A stretch of DNA of 64,000 nucleotides. Origin: an uncultured Bacteroidota bacterium. Lineage in GTDB: Bacteria > Bacteroidota > Bacteroidia > Flavobacteriales > Schleiferiaceae. Where the stretch lies: assembly GCA_913057235.1 (NCBI GenBank), contig CAJXNI010000004.1:1-64000 (forward strand), given 5' to 3'. Position numbers and translations under genes: made by a program. Shown here one piece after another: positions 51,184 to 61,000 of this stretch (its first letter is position 1; the number at the start of each line of letters is the position of its first letter). A model generated the notes under the pieces. It was not told where the DNA came from. It saw only the letters and a list, made by a program, of their open reading frames with translations, and did no database searches.

Positions 51184-51420
51184 CTATTTAAACCAATCTA
51201 TAACGGTTCCTCGGGTAGCACCGTATAAGTCATCAACTGAGCTGTCATAATTAGGAATTACATCAAATTTGTAATGACGCTTTATCTCCAGCAAGCCCAG
51301 TAACAACACCACTAGCCAAGCCGCCAATCCCAATACTTTAAAACTGCGGTTCAAGACATCGCGCCAAGCAGAGTTTTTAGCGCTGTACTGAAGCTTTGGA
51401 GGCGGTGGTTTACGATTCAT
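51184..51420 (-). CDS. Small single-pass membrane protein downstream of leuS
   Basis: 78 residues: a Pro/Lys-rich N-terminus (NRKPPPPKLQYSAKN), one transmembrane helix (VLGLAAWLVVLLLGLLEI, about 48-65) and a short C-terminal tail (DVIPNYDSSVDDLYG). Homologs are not recognised from sequence alone. ATG 51420 lies 9 bases after the leuS stop, so it is transcribed with leuS and terminated at 51161-51179. The ORF has the codon style of its neighbours and a conserved-looking amphipathic end, so I take it as real. Function unknown. Confidence 0.68.
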   Translation of the reverse strand: MNRKPPPPKLQYSAKNSAWRDVLNRSFKVLGLAAWLVVLLLGLLEIKRHYKFDVIPNYDSSVDDLYGATRGTVIDWFK

Positions 51421-51429
51421 GTTTTTTGC

Positions 51430-54216
51430 TCAGATCACAATATTCACAATTTTACCCGGTACCACAATTACCTTTTTAGGGCTTTTACCTTCTAAATAGT
51501 GCTGGGTTTTTTCCAGGCTTAAAACAGTTTCTTCCACCTCAGCCTTAGCCAGGTCTAGCGGCAACTCATAAGTAAAACGCATTTTGCCATTAAAAGAAAT
51601 AGGGTATTTGTGCTTACTTTCTACCAGGTATTTTTCTTCATGCACGGGATAAGGCTCATAGGCAATACTTTCTACGTGGCCCATTTTGCCCCAAAGCTCT
51701 TCAGCAATGTGGGGCGCAAAAGGAGAAATGAGCACGGGGAGTTTTTCAAGAACCGCCTGCTTGGTGCACTTCGCGTATAGCAAGTCATTCACAGCAATCA
51801 TAAATGCGCTTACCGAAGTATTGAAGCTGTACGCCTCAATATCTTCATTCAATTTTTTAATAAGGGTATGTAAAATTTTAAGCTCTTTCTCCGTAGGCTC
51901 TTCGTCAGTAAGATTCCAATTGCCGCCCTGGTGGAATAAGCGCCACAGTTTCTTCAGGAAGTTATGCACCCCCGTAATGCCGGCCGTGTTCCAGGGTTTG
52001 CTTTGTTCCAGCGGACCTAAAAACATCTCGTACATGCGCAGGGTATCGGCTCCGTATTCGACAATGATGTCATCTGGGTTTACCACGTTGTACTTAGATT
52101 TTGACATTTTCTCCACCTCGCGGCTTACCAAAAAGCGGCCTTCGTGGTTCAGGAACTCCGCCTGAGAAAGGTCATCGCGCCAAGCTTTAAAACCTTCTAC
52201 GTCTAACTCATCTGAGGCGTTAACTAAAGAAACATCGGCATGAATTTTAGTGGTTTTGTGGTCTTTTCGTAAATCGGCACTAACCATAACCCCTTTTTCA
52301 TTGCGGTGTACAAAGGCACTAGTCCCCGTTATCATTCCTTGGTTAATCAACTTTTTAAAAGGCTCTTCGGCCGAGGTGTAACCGCGGTCTACAAAAAACT
52401 TATGCCAGAAACGGGTGTACAGCAAGTGGCCGGTAGCGTGCTCGCTGCCGCCAATGTAAAGGTCTACGTCTTTCCAGTATTCAGTGGCTTTAGGGCTCAC
52501 AAACTGGTCTGGATTGCCCGGGTCCATGTAGCGCAAATCATACCAGCTACTGCCCGCCCAACCAGGCATGGTGGTGGTTTCTAAAGGGTAACCTTCTCCG
52601 TTGGCCACCACGCCTTTTTCAGGATGGTAGTTCCAGACAGTGGCACGTGCCAGAGGTGGCTCACCGTCTTCAGTAGGTAGGTAGGCACTCACTTCGGGAA
52701 GTTCTAATGGCAAGTGTTCTTCCTTCACTCTGCGGGGCAGGCCGTTTACGTAGTAAATGGGAATAGGCTCACCCCAGTAGCGCTGCCGGCCAAAAATAGC
52801 ATCACGCAAGCGGTAATTTATCTTGCCCTGGCCCAGACCTTTTTCCTCAATTTGGGTTATAGCACGTGGAATGGCTTCCTGTACTTCCAGACCGTTCAAA
52901 AAATCGGAGTTGATGACCTTGCCTTCTTTGGCTTCATAAGCTTCTTGCTTAATATTTCCCCCTTCAATCACCTCCGGCCTTGGTAAATCAAAGTGACCGG
53001 CAAAGGCCCAGTCTCGGCTATCATGAGCCGGTACGGCCATAACGGCACCGGTGCCGTAGCTAGCCAACACGTAATCGCCAATCCAAACCGGAATTTCTTC
53101 TCCGGTAAAAGGATGCAGCGCGTAGGCACCGGTAAAGGCACCACTTACGGTTTTCACATCGGCCAGGCGATCACGCTCGGTTTTACGGGCCGCTTGTTCC
53201 TGGTAGGCCTTAACGGCTGAAGCTTGCTCAGCAGTGGTTATTTCAGCTACCAGAGGATGCTCAGGCGCCAGCACCATAAAACTCACGCCAAAAATGGTAT
53301 CGGGCCGAGTGGTGAAAACCTCAATTTGGTCTGGATGATTTTGCAGTTGGAAGTGCACGCTGGCTCCGGCCGAGCGACCAATCCAGTTGCGTTGGGCCTC
53401 TTTCAAACTTTCGGGCCAATCTATTTGGTCCAGACCCTGCAACAAACGTTCTGCGTAGGCAGTGATGCGCATACTCCACTGCATCATTTTCTTTTGCACC
53501 ACAGGGTGCCCACCGCGCTCACTCAGGCCGTCTTTCACCTCATCATTCGCCAACACGGTACCTAGGGCCGGACACCAATTTACGGTGCTTTCCGTGCGAT
53601 AAGCAAGGCGGTAATTTTGCAGGATATTTTCGCGCGCGGCATCATCAAAACCATCCCATTCTTCCGGTGTAAATTGGAATTCGGAGCCACACGAAGCGTG
53701 CAAATCTTGAGTGCCGTAGCGTTGAAAGTGCAGGATTAGCTCTTCTATTGGCTTAGCCTGCTGAGCTGACTCATCATACCAGCTATCAAAAAGTTGCAGG
53801 AAAATCCATTGCGTCCAGCGGTAATAATTGGGGTCTGAGGTGCGCACTTCGCGGCTCCAGTCAAATGAAAAACCTATTTGGTCTAACTGCTGGCGGTAAC
53901 GTTTAATATTTTTTCGAGTGGTCTCAGCCGGATGTTGTCCCGTTTGAATGGCGTACTGCTCGGCTGGCAAGCCAAAAGAGTCATAGCCCATAGGATGCAA
54001 CACGTTAAAACCCTTATGCCGCTTGTAGCGCGCCACAATGTCTGAAGCAATGTAACCAAGGGGATGCCCCACGTGCAGTCCCGCCCCACTGGGATAAGGG
54101 AACATATCCAGGGCATAGAATTTGGGTTTTTCAGAATAATCGTGGGCTTTAAAGGTTTCTTTAACTCGCCAAAAGGCTTGCCATTTCTTTTCTACGTCAG
54201 ACGCGCGATAGTCCAT
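51430..54216 (-). CDS. leuS: Leucyl-tRNA synthetase
   Basis: A 928-residue class I synthetase that charges tRNA-Leu. HIGH-like motif in [17 protein letters not shown] near 40-56; the editing domain CP1 spans about 250-450 ([38 protein letters not shown]). The KMSKS loop is [15 protein letters not shown] near 690. The anticodon domain follows, then a C-terminal strand domain ([15 protein letters not shown]). It is longer than the E. coli enzyme, within the usual Bacteroidota range. No clear promoter was found; TAACTTCG at 54239-54246 on the minus strand is a weak candidate. Confidence 0.97.
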   Translation of the reverse strand: MDYRASDVEKKWQAFWRVKETFKAHDYSEKPKFYALDMFPYPSGAGLHVGHPLGYIASDIVARYKRHKGFNVLHPMGYDSFGLPAEQYAIQTGQHPAETTRKNIKRYRQQLDQIGFSFDWSREVRTSDPNYYRWTQWIFLQLFDSWYDESAQQAKPIEELILHFQRYGTQDLHASCGSEFQFTPEEWDGFDDAARENILQNYRLAYRTESTVNWCPALGTVLANDEVKDGLSERGGHPVVQKKMMQWSMRITAYAERLLQGLDQIDWPESLKEAQRNWIGRSAGASVHFQLQNHPDQIEVFTTRPDTIFGVSFMVLAPEHPLVAEITTAEQASAVKAYQEQAARKTERDRLADVKTVSGAFTGAYALHPFTGEEIPVWIGDYVLASYGTGAVMAVPAHDSRDWAFAGHFDLPRPEVIEGGNIKQEAYEAKEGKVINSDFLNGLEVQEAIPRAITQIEEKGLGQGKINYRLRDAIFGRQRYWGEPIPIYYVNGLPRRVKEEHLPLELPEVSAYLPTEDGEPPLARATVWNYHPEKGVVANGEGYPLETTTMPGWAGSSWYDLRYMDPGNPDQFVSPKATEYWKDVDLYIGGSEHATGHLLYTRFWHKFFVDRGYTSAEEPFKKLINQGMITGTSAFVHRNEKGVMVSADLRKDHKTTKIHADVSLVNASDELDVEGFKAWRDDLSQAEFLNHEGRFLVSREVEKMSKSKYNVVNPDDIIVEYGADTLRMYEMFLGPLEQSKPWNTAGITGVHNFLKKLWRLFHQGGNWNLTDEEPTEKELKILHTLIKKLNEDIEAYSFNTSVSAFMIAVNDLLYAKCTKQAVLEKLPVLISPFAPHIAEELWGKMGHVESIAYEPYPVHEEKYLVESKHKYPISFNGKMRFTYELPLDLAKAEVEETVLSLEKTQHYLEGKSPKKVIVVPGKIVNIVI

Positions 54217-54445
54217 TTACCAGAGTGTTAGTAACCTGCGAAGTTAAGAAGCCGAGATTGATTAGCGAACCTTGCAGAGGCCCTAGTTGGACTGGCCTGA
54301 AATAGTTTTCAAATTAAGCTCTTGGTAAAGCATGAATTAAGGACTATCAATTTTTTTTAGTCCTGTAAGGTCTGATTCTGAAGAAGCTAAACGGATTTTA
54401 GAAAGGTGAATACCCTTTCATGATTTCAAGTCTTATTTTTGAGCT
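54217..54445. other. Divergent leuS/lipoprotein intergenic region
   Basis: 229 bases without a gene. It holds a 7-bp hairpin AGGACTA/TAGTCCT (54340-54364) with a T-rich 11-base loop, a weaker AGGCC/GGCCT pair near 54276-54296, and a weak minus-strand -7 candidate (54239-54246). It could carry a structured leuS leader, but no T-box or known riboswitch pattern is recognised. Confidence 0.35.
54434..54441 (+). promoter_or_regulatory. -7 box TATTTTTG for the 54446 lipoprotein gene
   Basis: An exact TAnnTTTG match only 4 bases before ATG 54446, so the message would be leaderless or nearly so. Confidence 0.5.
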
Positions 54446-55051
54446 ATGAAAAATTGGATTTGGCTGGGCCTGGCTTTGACCCTTTTAAGCGCCTGCGAAA
54501 AACAAGTGATTAGCACGCCAAAGCTGGAAATTGAAGCGTTGTGCTTGGGCGCTTACGGTTGCTTTACTTTTGAGGCACACCACCAGTTGGTGTTGAATGA
54601 TAGCCTCAGCACACCTCTTGCAGTACAAACCAATTCCTCAGCTGCTATTTATTACGCCTATTTTCAGCAGCCTTTTCAATTAATGCCACCCACTGGCTTG
54701 CAGGCCGACAGCACTCAAGAATTACTCTTTTTTACCGCAGAGAACGCGGAATTGGGAACCAGCGCCCAAAAGCGAATTCAGTTAAATTTTGGCCCTCATA
54801 GTTTCTTAAACCAGCTAGAGCTGAAGATGGACGGTAAAAAAGCCAATCTGAGCCTAAACAGTTACAGCCGGGGCGTTTTAAGTTTCACCCTTTTTAACCA
54901 CAGCGGTGAAAATTTAGGCACCCAGCATCTTTTGGTAGCGAGCGATGCCTTTTCCCAAACGGTAGATTTAGGTTTTTTGGAAACGGGCATGTACATTGTC
55001 CAATTAAACTACGGCCAAGAAAGCCAAGCCGAAAAGATCATTATTCCTTGA
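54446..55051 (+). CDS. Lipoprotein with a T9SS-like C-terminal domain
   Basis: A 201-residue lipoprotein (lipobox LLSAC, Cys17) of unknown activity. The middle has beta-rich sequence (IEALCLGAYGCFTFEAHHQLV, AAIYYAYFQQPFQL). The last ~75 residues (LSLNSYSRGVLSFTLFNHSGE ... LGFLETGMYIVQLNYGQ) have the order and strand pattern of a type A sorting domain, ending EKIIIP, although the PNP motif is missing. Lipidation and T9SS export normally exclude each other, so the tail may be vestigial or play a binding role. The start follows a -7 box closely. Convergent with the gene downstream. Confidence 0.72.
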   Translation: MKNWIWLGLALTLLSACEKQVISTPKLEIEALCLGAYGCFTFEAHHQLVLNDSLSTPLAVQTNSSAAIYYAYFQQPFQLMPPTGLQADSTQELLFFTAENAELGTSAQKRIQLNFGPHSFLNQLELKMDGKKANLSLNSYSRGVLSFTLFNHSGENLGTQHLLVASDAFSQTVDLGFLETGMYIVQLNYGQESQAEKIIIP

Positions 55052-55059
55052 TTTACAGC

Positions 55060-56334
55060 TTACCCCTGATAGCTCACCTTCCAAATGCGGCCTTCCACTG
55101 AGTCTGAGATGTAAAGGCTCCCATCGGGGCCCACAGCCAAACCGCAGGGGCGGTACTCCGCATCAGAAGGCGAGACAAAATCACCTCCTTCACCTGCAAA
55201 CTGATCGGCAAAATTGTCAAAGCCGGTCATAGGTTCATTGCCTGAGAAAGGCACAAAAACCACCTTGTATCCTTGCTGAGGAAAGGGTGCGCGGTTCCAG
55301 CTGCCGTGAAATGCAATAAACGCTCCGCCTTTGTAGCGCACAGGAAATTGATCGCCATGGTAAAAGGTTACAGCATTGGGCGCCCAATGGCCGGGGAAAC
55401 CCATCAAAGGCCTTTTTACCCGGGCACAGCGGCCAATGCTATCGCCATCTCCGCCATACTCTGGATTCAAAAGCTTGCGATTTTTCTGCCAGTCGTAGTA
55501 GCAGTAAGGCCAGCCAAAGTCATCGCCTTCTTCCACTTTAAAAAACTCTTCAGCCGGCAGCTCCGCACTTTGCTTAGCGGTAAAATGCTCAGGCCAGTGG
55601 TCGTGTAACTGATCACGCCCATGCTGCATGGCGTACAGGGCATTAGCCTGGCTGTTCCAGGTTATGCCCACTGCGTGGCGTATACCCGTGGCATAGCGTT
55701 GGCCATCTTCAAAAGTTTGGCTCAAGGCCGATCCACTAAATTGCCAAATACCCCCGGAAGTTTCCAGCAGTGGGCAGGGGTCCTGACCCGGCACCCCTTG
55801 CTGCCGATCGGGCTGCTGGCAGCTGTTGGAAGGGGCACCAATGGTTACGTACATATTTCCCGCTTGGTCAAAGGCCAATGGTTTTGCAGCATGTTGGTTT
55901 TGCTCCGGTAAGGTCAGAATGAGTTCTGCATCGCCCGAAGGCACCAATTCATTGCCCTTAAATTTTTTACGAAACACCTTGGAGTTGGTACTGAAGTACA
56001 AGTAGCCCGCCTGAATCTGGACCCCCGTGCCTGTTTCCGATCCGCCAAAATACTCCTGCACATCGGCTACGCCATCTTGGTTGGTATCGCGCAAAGCTAC
56101 CAGAGACTGGCCATTTTGGGCTTTGCTTAGGCGCAGATACACGTCACCATTTTGCCGCACCGCCACGTGCCTTCCCGGACCCGGAGCATCGGCAAAAACA
56201 GTGGCGGTGAAACCTTCTGGTAAGGTTATACTGCCAAAAGTATTGGAATTTTCAGTGGTTTCTTTTTGACCCTGCTTTGAGGAACAGGCCGTGAAGGCCA
56301 AAAGTAAAAGGAGAGGAATCCAATGGCTGCGCAT
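55060..56334 (-). CDS. PQQ-dependent sugar dehydrogenase-like lipoprotein (sorbosone dehydrogenase type)
   Basis: A 424-residue lipoprotein (lipobox LAFTAC, Cys17) with a six-bladed beta-propeller of the GDH/sorbosone dehydrogenase family. Features are ITLPEGFTATVFADAPGPG at the start, DGVADVQEYFG, the conserved EFFKVEEGDDFGWPYCYYD and HGSWNRAPFPQQGYKV, and a closing CGLAVGPDGSLYISDSVEGRIWKV. Soluble quinoprotein sugar dehydrogenases oxidise aldoses in the periplasm; whether this copy binds PQQ is uncertain. Promoter TAACTTTG at 56383-56390. Its 3' end is 8 bases from the convergent lipoprotein gene. Confidence 0.88.
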   Translation of the reverse strand: MRSHWIPLLLLLAFTACSSKQGQKETTENSNTFGSITLPEGFTATVFADAPGPGRHVAVRQNGDVYLRLSKAQNGQSLVALRDTNQDGVADVQEYFGGSETGTGVQIQAGYLYFSTNSKVFRKKFKGNELVPSGDAELILTLPEQNQHAAKPLAFDQAGNMYVTIGAPSNSCQQPDRQQGVPGQDPCPLLETSGGIWQFSGSALSQTFEDGQRYATGIRHAVGITWNSQANALYAMQHGRDQLHDHWPEHFTAKQSAELPAEEFFKVEEGDDFGWPYCYYDWQKNRKLLNPEYGGDGDSIGRCARVKRPLMGFPGHWAPNAVTFYHGDQFPVRYKGGAFIAFHGSWNRAPFPQQGYKVVFVPFSGNEPMTGFDNFADQFAGEGGDFVSPSDAEYRPCGLAVGPDGSLYISDSVEGRIWKVSYQG

Positions 56335-56382
56335 TATACTTTTTTATGCTTAATGATGGGTTGAAAAGAATTGTTCAAAAGG

Positions 56383-56390
56383 CAAAGTTA
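56383..56390 (-). promoter_or_regulatory. -7 box TAACTTTG for the sugar-dehydrogenase-like gene
   Basis: An exact TAnnTTTG match on the minus strand, 49 bases before ATG 56334. Confidence 0.55.
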
Positions 56391-56485
56391 TGCCTAACTT
56401 TTCAAGCGTACTGATCCATAGCCAGAACCCACAATAAGTGATGGAAATCACTGTACTACGAAAAGCTTTTCACGCCCTTTGCCCT

Positions 56486-56701
56486 ATGCTATTAAAATGG
56501 ATTAAAAAACAACTTTGGTTAATCGCTGGCGCCTTAGTTGGCTTACTAAGTGGTTATTTATATTGGCAAGAAGCAGGTTGTGTGAGCGGTAGTTGTGCCA
56601 TTACTTCCAGTCCGGTAAATTCTACGCTCTACGGGGGTTTAATGGGGGTATTGCTTTTTAGTTTTTTTAAAGACTTGATGCAAAAATCATCAACTAATTA
56701 A
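56486..56701 (+). CDS. DUF6132 family small membrane protein
   Basis: 71 residues from ATG 56486 (a longer frame from GTG 56438 lacks family character). Two hydrophobic helices flank the DUF6132 signature: LIAGALVGLLSGYLYW, then GCVSGSCAITSSPVNSTLYGG and LMGVLLFSFFKDLM. The two cysteines (GCVSGSC) are conserved in such proteins and could be redox active or bind metal. Function unknown; homologs often lie beside rhodanese or redox genes, which is not the case here. Confidence 0.78.
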   Translation: MLLKWIKKQLWLIAGALVGLLSGYLYWQEAGCVSGSCAITSSPVNSTLYGGLMGVLLFSFFKDLMQKSSTN

Positions 56702-56822
56702 CAAAAACTACTTTCAATCTTTGCACTGCTCAACCTTGGCAGAGAAGCTTTACCCAAATTGTTTCGGTTCTGTAGCTTGCTAGAAAAATAGCCAAGGGAG
56801 CACCTCCTGTGGTTTTCAGCTT

Positions 56823-56830
56823 TATCTTTA
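56823..56830 (+). promoter_or_regulatory. Near-consensus -7 box TATCTTTA for the dipeptidase gene
   Basis: TAnnTTTA, one mismatch, 13 bases before ATG 56844. Confidence 0.4.
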
Positions 56831-56843
56831 ACTTAAGCCAAAA

Positions 56844-57518
56844 ATGACTATGCGCTTTTGGACCGTTCTTGGAGCCTGCATCTTAATGCTTGAAGCTTCC
56901 GCACAGCCTTCGTCAATAGCCGACCTGAAGCCGCTAAGCAATATTTCAGATCTAGTGGTAGAACCTCGCTATTTTACCGCCCATAACTTTGTGGGTAAAC
57001 CCATAGAAGGCTACCATAAACCCAAGCTCTACCTCAGTCCGCAAGCTTTTGAAGCCTTGCAAAAAGCGCAGCGCTATTTTTTAGATAAAGGCTATCAACT
57101 TAAAGTTTTTGACGCGTACCGCCCCCAGATGGCGGTGGACCATTTTGTGCGCTGGTCTAAAGACCTCAATGACACTGTTACAAAAAGCACCTACTATCCA
57201 GCGGTGCCCAAAGATCAGCTTTTTGCCCAAGGCTATATTGCCGAAAAAAGCGGACACAGCCGGGCCAGCACCGTAGACCTCACCTTGGTGGATTTGGCTA
57301 CGGGCAAGGAATTAGACATGGGTACCCCTTTTGATTTCTTTGGCCCTGAGTCCTGGCCAAGCAGTAAGGCCGTAAGTGAAGCTCAATATCAAAATCGTCA
57401 AATTCTGAGGCAAGGAATGGTGGCGCATGGCTTTAAACCCTTACCTACTGAATGGTGGCATTTTACACTAGAGGCAGAGCCTTACCCAAACATCTACTTC
57501 AATTTTCCGATTAAATAA
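56844..57518 (+). CDS. D-Ala-D-Ala dipeptidase, VanX/DdpX-like (M15D)
   Basis: A 224-residue exported zinc peptidase with signal peptide MTMRFWTVLGACILMLEASAQ. The VanX signature is complete: DAYRPQMAVDHFVRW with the catalytic-site Arg, SGHSRASTVDLTL holding the zinc His and Asp, and the EWWHF motif supplying Glu and the last His. It hydrolyses free D-Ala-D-Ala. In glycopeptide-resistant bacteria this starves the cell-wall pathway of its target, but chromosomal copies like this are usually catabolic and there are no van regulators or ligases beside it. Monocistronic with its own promoter. Confidence 0.92.
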   Translation: MTMRFWTVLGACILMLEASAQPSSIADLKPLSNISDLVVEPRYFTAHNFVGKPIEGYHKPKLYLSPQAFEALQKAQRYFLDKGYQLKVFDAYRPQMAVDHFVRWSKDLNDTVTKSTYYPAVPKDQLFAQGYIAEKSGHSRASTVDLTLVDLATGKELDMGTPFDFFGPESWPSSKAVSEAQYQNRQILRQGMVAHGFKPLPTEWWHFTLEAEPYPNIYFNFPIK

Positions 57519-57554
57519 AAAGCGCTAGAGCATTTAATGATCTAAAAAAACTAA

Positions 57555-57674
57555 GCAATTTGCGATCCCAAAAATTGCTCAACCCTAGAAATAATTGAAA
57601 GCCTGGGCGGTACCTTAAAATTGGAAAGCATTTTGGGCGAAGGCACCACCGTAACATTTAGCCTGCGGAAGTAG
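57555..57674 (+). pseudogene. Remnant of a sensor histidine kinase C-terminus
   Basis: One frame reads AICDPKNCST then LEIIESLGGTLKLES and ILGEGTTVTFSLRK to TAG at 57672-57674. The run SLGGTLKLESILGEGTTVTF is the G2-box and last strand of a HATPase_c domain, as in kinases ending 'LGGTLxIES..GkGTtv'. No N-box, G1-box or dimerisation domain precedes it: upstream is the dipeptidase stop and AT-rich sequence. It is not similar to the C-terminus of the kinase at 62061. It looks like the last ~30 codons of a deleted gene. Confidence 0.7.
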
Positions 57675-57681
57675 CCTCCTT

Positions 57682-57894
57682 TTATTGCAAATGCTTGAAA
57701 AACTGCACCAGCCCATACAAACTTAGCCCCAGTATGGGTAAGCCAAAAAGTACTACGCCCCAAATAAGGTTTGAAAAGGTAAAACGCCCATCGCGCTTGG
57801 AAACCTCATGACCTAAATCGGCTAAGGCGAGCGCTAGGTGCAGCACTATCAGTATAATCAGTGTAGGTAACGAAATAATCTCTCCTAGAATCAT
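57682..57894 (-). CDS. Small membrane protein, phospholipase-D-nuclease N-terminal-like
   Basis: 70 residues from ATG 57894 (a longer frame starts at TTG 57942). Two hydrophobic helices: IISLPTLIILIVLHLALALADLG and LIWGVVLFGLPILGLSLYGLV. The second matches the PLDc_N pattern (W-x(4,5)-LPxLGxxxYxxx), the short membrane domain named for its occurrence before some phospholipase D enzymes. Small proteins made only of this domain are common in Bacteroidota. The charged linker (HEVSKRDGRFTFSN) lies between the helices. Function unknown. Confidence 0.68.
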   Translation of the reverse strand: MILGEIISLPTLIILIVLHLALALADLGHEVSKRDGRFTFSNLIWGVVLFGLPILGLSLYGLVQFFKHLQ

Positions 57895-58029
57895 GATAAA
57901 AGCATTTAGGCCAACTATAAGAAACGCCTGGCATTTGAGCAAAAATGGGCGCTTGCTTTTGAAGGCTGCTCTTTCGAGAACTCCAAGCGCCTCAAATTTC
58001 TTATTTTCCGCAATTCTAAATTAAAAAAT

Positions 58030-61000
58030 ATGGGTGCTCTACTTCGCTCTTTGGCCTTAGGCCTTCTCATTCTAGGCAGTTTACCATCGGCTTTAAGCCA
58101 AAAAAAGAATACCGATAGCTTATTTACCGCCCGCCATTTTAGCGGCTTAAAATTGCGCAACATTGGCCCGGCTTTTATGGCTGGCCGCATTGCCGATATT
58201 GCCATTGACCCCAATGATGAGAGCACTTGGTACGTGGCGGTAGGCTCTGGAGGACTTTGGAAAACTACCAACAACGGCATATCCTGGACCCCCGTTTTTG
58301 ATCAGGAAAAGGTCTACTCCACCGGTTGCGTAACGCTTGACCCGCAAAACAGCCATACCGTATGGCTAGGAACGGGTGAAAACGTTGGGGGCCGCCACGT
58401 AGGTTTCGGACGGGGCGTGTACCGCAGTAAAGATGGCGGCAGCAGCTGGGAAAATTTGGGCCTGGAAGAAAGTGAGCACATCTCCAAAATAATTGTCGAC
58501 CCCACCAATTCTAAAATTGTATGGGTAGCCGCTCAAGGTCCGCTGTGGCGTAAAGGCGGCCAACGGGGCCTTTACAGAACCACCGATGGTGGCAAAAACT
58601 GGCAACGCACTTTGGGCGATGATGAGTGGACCGGAGTTACCGACATTTTAATAGACCCCCGCAACCCCAAACGGCTGTACGCAGCTACCTGGCAACGACA
58701 CCGCACGGTAGCTGCCTACCTGGGCGGTGGACCAAAAACCGCTCTGTACCGCAGTGAAGATGGCGGAGAAACCTGGACCCAACTCAAACAAGGGCTGCCT
58801 AAATCTAATTTGGGGAAAATTGGTTTGGCACTCTCGCCCCAAAATCCTGATGTGGTGTATGCCGCCATTGAAGAAGACCATCGCAAAGGCGGGGTGTATA
58901 AATCAACCAATCGCGGAGCTACCTGGACCAAACAATCAGATGCAGTTTCTGGGGCCACCGGACCGCATTATTACCAAGAGTTGTATGCCTCACCCCACCA
59001 AGCCGGGCGCCTCTATTTGATGGATGTACGAGCGCAAGTGAGCGAAGATGGTGGTAAAACTTTTAGCCGCATGCCCGAGAAATTCAAGCACTCTGATAAT
59101 CACGCTATGGCCTTTAAAGCCAGTGACCCCAATTACCTCTTGTTTGGCACCGATGGCGGCCTGTACGAAAGCTTTGACTTGGGCCAAAACTGGCGCTTTA
59201 TCAGCAACATGCCCATCACTCAGTTTTACAAATTAGCGGTAGATGATGCCCAACCCTTTTACAACATATACGGGGGCACCCAAGACAATAATACCCAAGG
59301 CGGGCCTTCGCGTACTGACAACCCCCATGGCATTCAAAACAGTGACTGGAAAGTGGTGCTGTATGCCGATGGCCACCAGCCGGCCACAGAGCCAGGCAAC
59401 CCCAATATTATGTATGCCCAGTGGCAGCAAGGTTCGCTTACGCGGATAGACCTGGCCAGTGGTGAAGTAACCTACATTAGGCCCCAACCAGGCGAAAATG
59501 AGCCGCACGAACGCTACAATTGGGACGCCCCTATTTTGGTGAGTCCGCACAGCCCAACTACTATTTTTCATGGTTCGCAACGGCTCTGGAAGAGCACTAA
59601 CCGTGGCGATAGCTGGGAAACCCTTTCGGGTGATTTAACCCGCAATCAAGAGCGCATTGAATTGCCCATCATGGGCAAGCAGCAAAGCTGGGATAATGCC
59701 TGGGATTTTTACGCCATGAGCACCTTTAATACCATTACCAGTATAGCGCAATCGCCCGTAGAGGCGAATACCATTTGGGTAGGCACCGATGATGGTCTGC
59801 TGCAAAAAACAACCGATGGCGGTAAAAGCTGGCAAAAAATACCAGTAAGTGATTTACCCGGTTGCCCGGAGTACGCCTACGTAAACGATATTAAAGCCGA
59901 CCTTTTTGATGCCAACACCCTGTATGTTGCCTTGAGTCATCACAAAGCAGGCGATTTTACTCCTTACCTGTACAAGAGCAGCAATGGTGGGAAGAGCTGG
60001 CAAAACATCGGGGAAACCCTGCCAGAAAATCACCTAGTTTGGCGCCTGGTGCAAGACCATGTGAATGAAGACTTGCTGTTTATAGGTACGGAGTTTGGTT
60101 TATTTTTCAGTCTAGATGGGGGCGAAAAATGGACGGAGTTAACCGGGAATGTGCCCACCATTTCTTTTAGAGACCTCACCATTCAGCGCCAGCATAATGA
60201 TTTAGTGGCCGCCTCTTTTGGGCGCAGCTTTTTTGTACTGGATGATATTACGCCCTTTAGAGCACTAAATAGTGAGAGCTTGCAAAAGGAAGCCCAACTT
60301 TTCAAGCCGCGCGAAAGCTATTGGTACTATCCGCGACCCCACTTGAGCTTTGGCGCTGGCAAAGGCTCGCAGGGAGAGGCGCATTTTGTGGCGCCCAACC
60401 CACCCTTTGGAGCGGTTTTCACCTATCACCTTAGCCAGAATTACCCATCGGCTAAAAGCCAAAGAAAGAAGCAAGAGAAAAAGCTCACAAAGGAGAATGC
60501 AGATATTCCCTTTCCAGGCTGGGAGGCTCTGGCGGCCGAAGAGCAGGCCACCGGCACACAGCTATGGCTGGTAATTACCAATGAAGCCGGTGATTTTGTG
60601 CGTAAACTAGAAGCTCCTAAAGGCAAAGGATTTCACCGTATTGCCTGGGACTTACACTATGCTGACCCCGGAGCCATCCGTGAAGGGCAAAAGGAAAATA
60701 AGGGTAAAGGCATGCCAGCCGGCCCGGGCACCTATTTTGGTCAATTGTTTAAACAAGAAAATGGAAACCTTACCGACTTAACCGAAAAGCAAAAGGTTGA
60801 GGTAATTCCCCTGCATCAAAACAGTATTGAAAACCCTATGGGATCAGAGCTTCAGGCCTACAGAATGGCTTACGATTCACTAAGCCGAACATACAGCGCT
60901 TTTAGTTTAAAAGCGCGTAAAACTGAAAAGCAATATCAGGCCTTACAGACGGCATACCAAGCTATGCCTGGCTTGAATGAAGCGTTGGCCAGCCAGTTTA

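Noticed and set aside
56844-57518. Glycopeptide-resistance (van) cassette
   Set aside because: Only a VanX-like dipeptidase is present; no ligase, dehydrogenase or VanRS pair is nearby.
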